Shown one piece after another: positions 9,401 through 11,445 of a stretch of 11,445 nt of DNA (within the stretch, counting starts at the first letter, position 1; each line of letters opens with the position of its first letter). The stretch comes from Ichthyophonus hoferi. Its lineage: Eukaryota; Opisthokonta; Ichthyosporea; Ichthyophonida; Ichthyophonidae. A model generated the notes under the pieces. The model was not told the DNA's origin. It did no database searches and saw nothing but the letters and a program-made list of their open reading frames with translations. Location: the NCBI GenBank assembly GCA_002751075.1, contig NAOQ01000951.1, positions 1 to 11,445 on the forward strand, in the 5' to 3' direction. The position numbers were made by a program, and so were the translations under genes.

Positions 9401-11245
9401 CTTCTCAAGGCACGTGTGCTTATCACCAAGGGATCTAATCTAATGGGAGTAATGGACGAAACAAATAAATTGGAATATGGAGAGGTGTTTGTTAGAGTGA
9501 GAAGGAGGCCCAGTGAAGAAGCTAAGATAATTGAGGGTCCAGTATTAGTATCTAAAAGCCCTATGCTACACCCTGGTAGGGTTTATGTGTTACCGTATGA
9601 TTGTATGTATGCATGTATGTATGCATGCATGCATGCATGCATATATGTATATTATATCATATCATGTTTTATTATTACCTTTTTAATGTACACATACTAT
9701 TTGATACCTATATATATCTTGTCTATATATATGCATATTTATCCCTGAGTAAAGGACCTACCAACTACTTCTTTTCCACATCACTGGATATATTTTCAAA
9801 TACACCCATCCACACTAATTGGTCACATCACCCCATTTATAACCATATATAGGTGATGTGCGTATGCTAAATGCAGTTCGCTGTCCCGAGTTAGAGGTAA
9901 TGGGAGGGCCAATGGGGTTAGAAAATGTCATAGTATTCCCCCAAAAAGGAAAGCGGCCGCACCCCAATGAAATGTCTGGATCAGATCTAGACGGCGACAT
10001 ATATATAGTAGTGTGGGACGAGCGGTAGGTTATAGTTAATATAGGTTATGAAAGGATAGGATAGGATAGGATAGGATAGGATAGGATAGGATAGGATAGG
10101 ATAGGATAGGATATTATAGGATATGATAGGATATGATAGGATAGGGTAGGTTAGGTTAGGTTAGGTTAGGTTAGAATAGGATAGGATAGGCTAGGTTAGG
10201 TTAAGATAGGTTAGGCTAAGATAAGATAGTATAGTATAGTATAGTATAGTATAATGTAACTAATATAATATAATTAAAACAATATAAGTAATATAACATA
10301 ATATAAGCCTACATATGGTTATATATTAACACGTCTTTACATTATAATCCTCCACCCAATCACATTATGCAGCCTCTTTCCACCCGTTCTGGACGAGCCA
10401 ATGGAGTTCCCTGAGAAACTCCCTGACAGAAAAACAGGAACAAACGTATATATTCCTCATTACCCCCCTCTAGATATCACTAATTTTCATTGGAGTCTAT
10501 TTATAGATACAATTGGCAATATGTGGTTATCTATACGCACGTATATATGGCAGGGTATCTCTATCATACGATTGGTAGCTACGAAGCCATATTAATTATA
10601 TAATTAATGAATAGGTTTAACCATCCCATTTGAATTAAATTGAATATAAATAGTTAATTAATGATATTAATTAGTTAACCTTCTTAACAGTAATCTCAGA
10701 TCAGATTGAGACGACACATACCGCATATTGAATTATTTATTTTACGCTACTTAACACCAACCCATAAGCAACCACGTCCAAGCTAAGCTACAGCCTAATT
10801 AAATAATTAACACCCACTAACTAGCCTCTAATACCATGTATATTTATAGTAAAAGATCTATCTATATGTAGTAATAATATCTATCTATATATAGTAGTAA
10901 AATATGTTTATATATAGTAATAACACCTATCTATGTGGTAGCTATATCTCTCTATCTATACCTACCTACACGCAACCCCTCAAGGTGTTCAGAAGGTCGT
11001 CCTATACTACCCTACTATGATCCTACCCTACCCTAGTCCTACCATATAACAGGTTTTTCCATTCACACCTACAGGTAACACCGCAAGAAATCCAAAAGTT
11101 CTTCCTATTCTACCTCCGACATGACAACCTAGGTATGTTGTCTATGGCTCATCTAGCTTTTGCTGACAGTAGTTTCCTTGGAGCCAGAGACCCTAAATGC
11201 TTAGAACTGGCTAGGCTGGTGTCTGTTGCTGTGGATTTTGCCAAG
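336..11245 (+). CDS. Cellular RNA-dependent RNA polymerase (RDR family), 18 exons, 3' end beyond window
   Basis: This enzyme copies single-stranded RNA into double-stranded RNA, which Dicer can cut into small RNAs for Argonaute-based silencing (family knowledge). Joined exons: 336-483, 1059-1249, 1823-2023, 2503-2574, 2740-2832, 3531-3639, 3919-4151, 4413-4730, 5414-5629, 6541-6762, 7006-7158, 7596-7720, 8315-8443, 9007-9178, 9395-9575, 9853-10024, 10373-10445, 11075-11245. They total 2979 nt, or 993 codons with no internal stop, and every intron is GT-AG. Seen in the product: RRM-like fold (about 54-138), [10 protein letters not shown] (542-551), FSDGVGKI (623-630), RPSMMKF (683-689), YLNTQLI (708-714), GVMDE (812-816), HPGD (853-856), SGSDLDGD (896-903) and DNLG (953-956). 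The aspartates of DLDGD bind the catalytic metal of the double-psi beta-barrel core. Plant RDRs are about 1100-1200 residues, so roughly 100-200 C-terminal residues are probably missing. The core looks intact. The family call is near certain; the exact N-terminus and exon 4 start are less so. Confidence 0.95.
484..1058 (+). other. Intron 1
   Basis: 575 bp, donor GTAAGT, acceptor TATAG, phase 1. It is filled with drifting ACATAC / CACATA runs (about 550-660) and, towards the 3' end, a C-and-T-rich stretch of CCTACCTACC-type repeats (about 885-960) that can act as an extended pyrimidine tract. The open frame from 771 is repeat-derived and not coding. Confidence 0.8.
1059..1249 (+). CDS. RdRP exon 2: first part of RRM-like domain
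   Basis: Residues 50-113. VFVCGF (55-60) fits an RNP2-like first strand, a helix follows (AEHLVQFL), and RGAFVVM (101-107) fits an RNP1-like strand. This is the beta-alpha-beta order of an RNA recognition motif. An RRM-like fold ahead of the polymerase core is known in plant RDR1/2/6-type enzymes. The acceptor is TATAG at 1058 and the donor is GTGGGT at 1250 (phase 0). The tail runs directly into exon 3 (KSAL then ALEEMAA), which supports the join. Confidence 0.88.
1250..1822 (+). other. Intron 2, with duplicated exon 3 edge
   Basis: 573 bp, donor GTGGGT, acceptor TATAG, phase 0. The first half is complex AT-rich sequence with no recognisable gene. A (TA)n run lies at about 1660-1676. The last 210 bp contain the tandem duplication described separately. 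Confidence 0.8.
1612..1858. repeat. Local tandem duplication across the intron 2 / exon 3 boundary
   Basis: Copy 1 (about 1612-1735) and copy 2 (about 1736-1858) share TTAATT-CAAAA, a TACYCATAC block, and an ATCATATAT / ACCATATAT lead-in. They also share an exon-like edge: GAACTGGAATTCATGGCTGC in copy 1 against GCACTGGAGGAAATGGCGGC in copy 2. The ATGGC blocks (1706 and 1835) are 129 bp apart; other blocks are offset by 123-124 because of small indels. Copy 1 has TGG where copy 2 has the TAG acceptor, so it can no longer splice at that position. Confidence 0.75.
1823..2023 (+). CDS. RdRP exon 3: end of RRM-like domain and start of linker region
   Basis: Residues 114-180. [20 protein letters not shown] supplies the last helix and strand of the RRM-like fold. 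A more polar beta-rich stretch follows ([16 protein letters not shown]), comparable from memory with the segment after the RRM in plant RDR1. The acceptor is TATAG at 1822 and the donor GTAAGA at 2024, both phase 0. A decayed copy of this exon's first bases lies about 129 bp upstream in intron 2. Confidence 0.88.
2024..2502 (+). other. Intron 3
   Basis: 479 bp, donor GTAAGA, acceptor TTACAG, phase 0. The 5' two-thirds are drifting TATAG / TATAA pentanucleotide repeats (about 2090-2340). The last 160 bp are complex, and include a second TTACAG acceptor at 2436 whose downstream frame stays open into exon 4. Confidence 0.75.
2503..2574 (+). CDS. RdRP exon 4: beta-rich region
   Basis: Residues 181-204, a 24-codon exon bounded by phase-0 introns. 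VRKTIEWHV and DFMVE match the alternating pattern of the plant RDR region that precedes the 'IWQI' strand. The acceptor at 2502 gives an almost gap-free fit to my memory of RDR1. A second acceptor at 2436 is also in frame and would add 22 residues, so the exon start is the less certain edge. The donor is GTATGT at 2575. Confidence 0.75.
2575..2739 (+). other. Intron 4, ATAGT-type pentanucleotide repeat
   Basis: 165 bp, the shortest intron, donor GTATGT, acceptor GGCAG, phase 0. Most of it (2583-2700) is a drifting TATAGTATAATA repeat of 5-bp periodicity, the same family of repeats seen in introns 3, 13 and 16. Confidence 0.8.
2740..2832 (+). CDS. RdRP exon 5: beta-rich region ending RWPPK
   Basis: Residues 205-235 (IPLTHLQ through [10 protein letters not shown]). 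The hydrophobic strand followed by a Pro-Pro-Lys turn and then IYRK in exon 6 resembles the plant RDR 'GAPKIYEK' turn (from memory). The acceptor is GGCAG at 2739 and the donor GTATGT at 2833, both phase 0. At 93 nt, its removal would keep the frame. Confidence 0.88.
2833..3530 (+). other. Intron 5, with an octanucleotide repeat
   Basis: 698 bp, donor GTATGT, acceptor CATATAG, phase 0. GTATGTATG-type repeats come first, followed by a long GTATNATA array (entry below). The last 250 bp are complex AT-rich sequence with no recognisable gene; the minus-strand frame at 3190-3468 is repeat-derived. Confidence 0.8.
2990..3262. repeat. Degenerate 8-bp tandem repeat, GTATMATA
   Basis: Successive octamers such as GTATCATA, GTATAATA, GTATAGTA and GTGTAGTA follow one another in register, best seen from about 3163 to 3258. 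Earlier units (2990-3160) are more decayed and mixed with TAATAATA. The array is entirely intronic and has no recognised function. Confidence 0.75.
3531..3639 (+). CDS. RdRP exon 6: acidic/serine linker
   Basis: Residues 236-272. It opens with IYRKK and then becomes a low-complexity polar linker ([10 protein letters not shown]) ending KEWSRV. Three overlapping GT donors occur at 3636, 3638 and 3640. Only the last (GTATGT, phase 1) fits the exon 7 reading frame, creating a split Ser codon and the run SRVSNEDKKKW. The acceptor is CATATAG at 3530. Confidence 0.85.
3640..3918 (+). other. Intron 6
   Basis: 279 bp, donor GTATGT, acceptor CCCCAG, phase 1. It contains a short AAATACAAAG-type repeat (about 3770-3822) and otherwise AT-rich sequence. 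The frame open from 3903 upstream of the acceptor is incidental. Confidence 0.8.
3919..4151 (+). CDS. RdRP exon 7: W-R-T-T-DFT region
   Basis: Residues 272-349. [14 protein letters not shown] corresponds to the 'W.R.TDFT' block found between the linker and the core of plant-type RDRs, followed by hydrophobic [11 protein letters not shown] and a helical segment. The acceptor is CCCCAG at 3918. The donor GTGAGT at 4152 was chosen over GTGGTG at 4149, three bases upstream, because it matches the consensus better; both keep the frame. Confidence 0.9.
4152..4412 (+). other. Intron 7
   Basis: 261 bp, donor GTGAGT, acceptor CCTATAG, phase 0. AT-rich with AATATA-type drift, followed by a good pyrimidine tract (CTTTCCCTCTCCT) just before the acceptor, one of the more conventional acceptors in this gene. 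Confidence 0.82.
4413..4730 (+). CDS. RdRP exon 8: helical pre-core segment
   Basis: Residues 350-455, the longest exon. It reads as amphipathic helices ([20 protein letters not shown], then [14 protein letters not shown]), in line with the helical region before the RdRP core. The acceptor is CCTATAG at 4412 and the donor GTATGA at 4731, both phase 0. Its last 30 bases and the donor are duplicated 103 bp downstream in intron 8. The minus-strand open frame here is only an antisense shadow. Confidence 0.93.
4701..4866. repeat. Local tandem duplication across the exon 8 / intron 8 boundary
   Basis: 4701-4763 and 4804-4866 match with a constant offset of 103 bp. The copies start GTCCAATTAGCAAGGTGTAG and GTCCAATTTGCGAGGTGTAA. 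Both end with the identical 19 bases GGTTGGCAGGGCTCCAATT. The first copy contains the last 30 coding bases of exon 8 plus the working donor. In the second copy the exon-like part has in-frame stops (TAG after AGGTGTAAG) but keeps a GT at the donor position. Confidence 0.88.
4731..5413 (+). other. Intron 8
   Basis: 683 bp, donor GTATGA, acceptor TATAG after an 18-bp (TA)n run, phase 0. It holds the second copy of the exon 8 edge duplication and then mainly complex AT-rich sequence (4870-5390) with little simple repeat, unlike most introns here. I see no gene in it. Confidence 0.8.
5414..5629 (+). CDS. RdRP exon 9: TPT / SNRVLR / V.DEE block
   Basis: Residues 456-527. Conserved RDR landmarks are VLLTPT (468-473), SNRVLR (485-490) and the strand [11 protein letters not shown] (500-510), the usual lead-in to the core. 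The acceptor TATAG at 5413 follows a pure (TA)n run rather than a pyrimidine tract, which is unusual but repeated elsewhere in this gene. The donor is GTGAGC at 5630, phase 0. Confidence 0.94.
5721..5886. repeat. Minisatellite, about seven units of 23-24 bp
   Basis: Units begin near 5721, 5744, 5769, 5792, 5816, 5839 and 5862, with rough consensus CTATATGTGGTTATTAATAA plus GRGA. A higher-order period of three units (71 bp) is visible: TTTAATAAGAGTCCAT recurs at 5755 and 5826. The array lies about 90 bp downstream of the exon 9 donor. The open frame across it (from 5773) is a repeat artefact. Confidence 0.8.
6355..6522. repeat. TAATC pentanucleotide arrays
   Basis: Runs of TAATC / TAATCTAATC at about 6355-6425 and 6490-6522, separated by complex sequence with CCTTCCTTACTATAC. 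They sit directly before the exon 10 acceptor, so the pyrimidine tract of that acceptor (CCATTCCTCCCTACCAG) follows the repeat. Confidence 0.8.
6541..6762 (+). CDS. RdRP exon 10: [10 protein letters not shown] core block
   Basis: Residues 528-601. [17 protein letters not shown] (542-558) is one of the most conserved RDR signatures, and [13 protein letters not shown] near the exon end matches the following 'RMGQCFS' block. The order is as in plant RDRs. The acceptor is TACCAG at 6540 and the donor GTATGG at 6763, both phase 0. Confidence 0.97.
6763..7005 (+). other. Intron 10
   Basis: 243 bp, donor GTATGG, acceptor ATACAG, phase 0. Complex AT-rich sequence without obvious tandem repeats and with only a weak pyrimidine tract. 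Confidence 0.82.
7006..7158 (+). CDS. RdRP exon 11: FSDGVGKI core block
   Basis: Residues 602-652. [19 protein letters not shown] (621-639) is the family's 'FSDGIGkis' block in the N-terminal part of the double-barrel core. PSAFQ at the end leads straight into VRIGGGKGV of exon 12. The acceptor is ATACAG at 7005 and the donor GTGGGC at 7159, both phase 0. Confidence 0.96.
7159..7595 (+). other. Intron 11, with a heptanucleotide repeat
   Basis: 437 bp, donor GTGGGC, acceptor AACAG, phase 0. From about 7201 to 7443 it is a TATATGY-type 7-bp array (detailed below), then GT-rich sequence and a CTTTTCCTTCCTCC pyrimidine stretch some 50 bp before the acceptor. Confidence 0.82.
7201..7443. repeat. 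Heptanucleotide repeat TATATGC / TATATGT
   Basis: Clearest as consecutive ATATGCT units at about 7348-7390, flanked by decayed ATATGTT, ATATGGT and ATATCTT units. Because 7 is not a multiple of 3, each frame cycles through the same codons and two overlapping frames stay open (7211-7579 and 7234-7473), giving Tyr/Cys/Met-rich pseudo-proteins that I do not consider genes. Confidence 0.85.
7596..7720 (+). CDS. RdRP exon 12: GGGKGV and RPSMMKF block
   Basis: Residues 653-694. [12 protein letters not shown] (653-664) and CVRPSMMKF (681-689) match the RDR pattern 'R.gG.KGvl...iRpSM.KF'. The donor GTGGGT at 7721 gives phase 2, and joining to exon 13 rebuilds Lys then [16 protein letters not shown] donor at 7725 gives the wrong phase and was rejected. 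The acceptor is AACAG at 7595. Confidence 0.95.
7721..8314 (+). other. Intron 12
   Basis: 594 bp, donor GTGGGT, acceptor CTACAG, phase 2. It contains TATTA-type drift, a (CT)n run at about 8015-8032, a (TTTTAA)n run at 8119-8147, and CCTACCTACCTACAG at the acceptor. No coding stretch recognised. Confidence 0.82.
8315..8443 (+). CDS. RdRP exon 13: YLNTQLI...LETLGV block
   Basis: Residues 694-737. [16 protein letters not shown] and [10 protein letters not shown] (from 707) match the conserved RDR 'yLNrqlI.lL..LGV...vFl.lQ' helix pair. The acceptor is CTACAG at 8314 and the donor GTATTG at 8444, phase 2 on both sides. Confidence 0.95.
8444..9006 (+). other. Intron 13
   Basis: 563 bp, donor GTATTG, acceptor TTATAG, phase 2. 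ATAAT-type repeats (about 8575-8720) are followed by a duplication that includes a decoy copy of the exon 14 acceptor. No gene seen; the minus-strand frame at 8765-8974 spans that duplication and is not coding. Confidence 0.82.
8762..9022. repeat. Local tandem duplication across the intron 13 / exon 14 boundary
   Basis: Copy 1 (about 8762-8893) and copy 2 (about 8893-9022) share ATAAAACC (8816 and 8945) and CCCAT (8841 and 8970), both offset 129 bp. TTTTCTG and the acceptor region (AG at 8878-8879 and 9005-9006, offset 127) also match, followed by GGAATGTT against GGCATGTT. Copy 1 keeps a plausible TTTACAG acceptor, but its exon-like part meets a TAA after a few codons in the frame exon 14 uses. 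Confidence 0.75.
9007..9178 (+). CDS. RdRP exon 14: EP-type helical block
   Basis: Residues 737-794. A helical segment: [18 protein letters not shown], then [17 protein letters not shown], where the 'gfeP.ler.ml' pattern is typical of RDRs between the YLN and GV.DE blocks. The split Arg codon (AG plus A) confirms the acceptor at 9006. The donor is GTAAAT at 9179, phase 0. A decayed copy of the acceptor and exon start lies 127-129 bp upstream. Confidence 0.93.
9179..9394 (+). other. Intron 14
   Basis: 216 bp, donor GTAAAT, acceptor TTATAG, phase 0. ACATAAAA repeats (about 9225-9260) are followed by a CTAC / CTAT pyrimidine-rich tetranucleotide run (about 9310-9385) that doubles as the pyrimidine tract. 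Confidence 0.82.
9395..9575 (+). CDS. RdRP exon 15: GVMDE and LHPG block
   Basis: Residues 795-855. [16 protein letters not shown] (812-827) and SPMLHPG (849-855) are the family blocks just ahead of the catalytic loop. The donor GTAGGG at 9576 splits the Gly codon and creates HPGDVR with exon 16, the conserved HPGD motif. A better-looking GTATGT donor lies 27 nt downstream in the same phase but would break that motif. The acceptor is TATAG at 9394. Confidence 0.95.
9576..9852 (+). other. Intron 15
   Basis: 277 bp, donor GTAGGG, acceptor TATAG, phase 1. A GTATGTATGCATGC repeat lies at about 9602-9645. The reading frame of exon 15 stays open well into this intron because of the repeat, so frame length alone would misplace the exon end. 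Confidence 0.85.
9853..10024 (+). CDS. RdRP exon 16: catalytic DLDGD loop
   Basis: Residues 855-912. [13 protein letters not shown] is followed by [13 protein letters not shown] and then [14 protein letters not shown]. The codons for DLDGD (899-903) are 9984-9998. In cellular RdRPs the three Asp residues coordinate the metal ions of catalysis, and all three are present. Leu in the second position matches the DLDGD class (plant RDR1/2/6 type) rather than DFDGD. The acceptor is TATAG at 9852 and the donor GTAGGT at 10025, phase 2. Confidence 0.98.
10025..10372 (+). other. Intron 16
   Basis: 348 bp, donor GTAGGT, acceptor TGCAG, phase 2. It is dominated by the pentanucleotide array described next; the final 100 bp are AT-rich with a short TCCTCCACCC stretch before the acceptor. 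Confidence 0.85.
10053..10251. repeat. Pentanucleotide array ATAGG to TTAGG to ATAGT
   Basis: About 20 units of GATAG / ATAGG from 10053 to 10150, then four TTAGG units (10151-10170), mixed units, and a run of ATAGT (about 10226-10251). Adjacent blocks differ by single-base changes of one 5-bp unit, consistent with stepwise drift in one array. The G-rich strand is the transcribed-sense strand. Confidence 0.88.
10373..10445 (+). CDS. RdRP exon 17: post-catalytic linker
   Basis: Residues 912-936. [18 protein letters not shown] follows the catalytic loop as in plant RDR1 ('LIPP...PMEYPP', from memory). The GTATAT donor at 10446 is weak, but only phase 0 fits exon 18 and the resulting spacing to [10 protein letters not shown] matches the family. 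The acceptor is TGCAG at 10372. Reading on past the donor stays open for about 49 more codons. Confidence 0.88.
10446..11074 (+). other. Intron 17
   Basis: 629 bp, donor GTATAT, acceptor CTACAG, phase 0. The first 147 bp remain open in the exon 17 frame up to a TAA at 10593-10595. A short minisatellite of about 22-23 bp (WTCTATCTATATATAGTAAT) with four to five units spans about 10838-10945. Tracts of CCTACCCTA precede the acceptor. Confidence 0.78.
11075..11245 (+). CDS. RdRP exon 18: DNLG...AH...AD...AVDF helical block (last exon visible)
   Basis: Residues 937-993. [29 protein letters not shown] and [13 protein letters not shown] match the conserved region after the catalytic loop ('dnLG.ia.aH...aD...LA.l.s.AVDf.K'). 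The acceptor is CTACAG at 11074 and the donor GTAACT at 11246, phase 0. The next family residues (usually K-T-G) and the C-terminal tail must lie to the right of the window. Confidence 0.94.
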
Positions 11246-11445
11246 GTAACTATATATATATATAGCTTTATGACTTTAATCTATTTTTGTATTGAGACAT
11301 TGGTGTCTAAGGTAATTATAATATAGTTCTTATTATTTTATTGCTTTGTTTTTATTGATATATTGGCTGATTATTTTTACTAGGGTAATTGTATATAACT
11401 TTTGATATTTTAATGGAGCGTTTGTATTAGTAGATTAACTGGTTA
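11246..11445 (+). other. Intron 18 (partial)
   Basis: 200 bp from the donor GTAACT to the window edge. AT-rich with a short (TA)n run; no acceptor followed by RDR-like coding sequence is seen, so the next exon lies outside the window. Confidence 0.75.

Noticed and set aside
9395-10024. A virus-derived RNA polymerase
   Set aside because: The motifs are those of the cellular double-barrel RdRP (DLDGD), not the palm GDD of RNA virus polymerases, and the gene has many phase-consistent introns.
10151-10170. Interstitial telomere (TTAGG)n
   Set aside because: Only four perfect units, embedded in one-base variants of the same pentamer, so drift within one array explains it.

Overview
The window is eukaryotic nuclear DNA. 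It is AT-rich, and blocks of complex coding sequence alternate with long, microsatellite-laden stretches bounded by GT and AG. Read on the + strand, these blocks join into one gene covering almost the whole window: a cellular (eukaryotic-type) RNA-dependent RNA polymerase of the RDR / QDE-1 / EGO-1 family, the enzyme that makes double-stranded RNA in RNA silencing. I recover 18 exons (336 to 11245) whose phases all match at 17 GT-AG introns. They give an open frame of 993 codons in the standard code. The C-terminal end and stop codon lie beyond the right edge.

Layout: 1-335 is upstream or 5' non-coding sequence with a short degenerate repeat. Exon 1 holds a polar N-terminus. Exons 2-3 encode an RRM-like RNA-binding domain. 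Exons 4-6 encode a beta-rich region and an acidic linker. Exons 7-9 lead into the polymerase core. Exons 10-16 carry the conserved core blocks: [18 protein letters not shown], the GGGKGV / RPSMMKF block, YLNTQLI, GVMDE, HPGD, and the catalytic SGSDLDGD loop at codons 9984-9998. Exons 17-18 carry the downstream helical part (DNLG...AH...AD...AVDF). Layout and motifs resemble the plant RDR1/2/6 type (RDR-alpha, DLDGD) more than the DFDGD type. This comparison is from memory, not from a search.

The introns (165-911 bp) hold drifting 5-, 7- and 8-bp repeats, a 23-24-bp minisatellite, and three local tandem duplications of about 103-129 bp. Each duplication straddles an exon-intron boundary and leaves a decayed decoy exon edge beside the real one. 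That recurring pattern is the least expected thing here.

The organism cannot be named from this window. It uses the standard code, GT-AG introns, mostly phase 0 (12 of 18), and has a silencing RdRP with an N-terminal RRM. A protist, alga, early-branching animal or fungus all remain possible. I see no second gene, RNA gene, mobile element or viral element.
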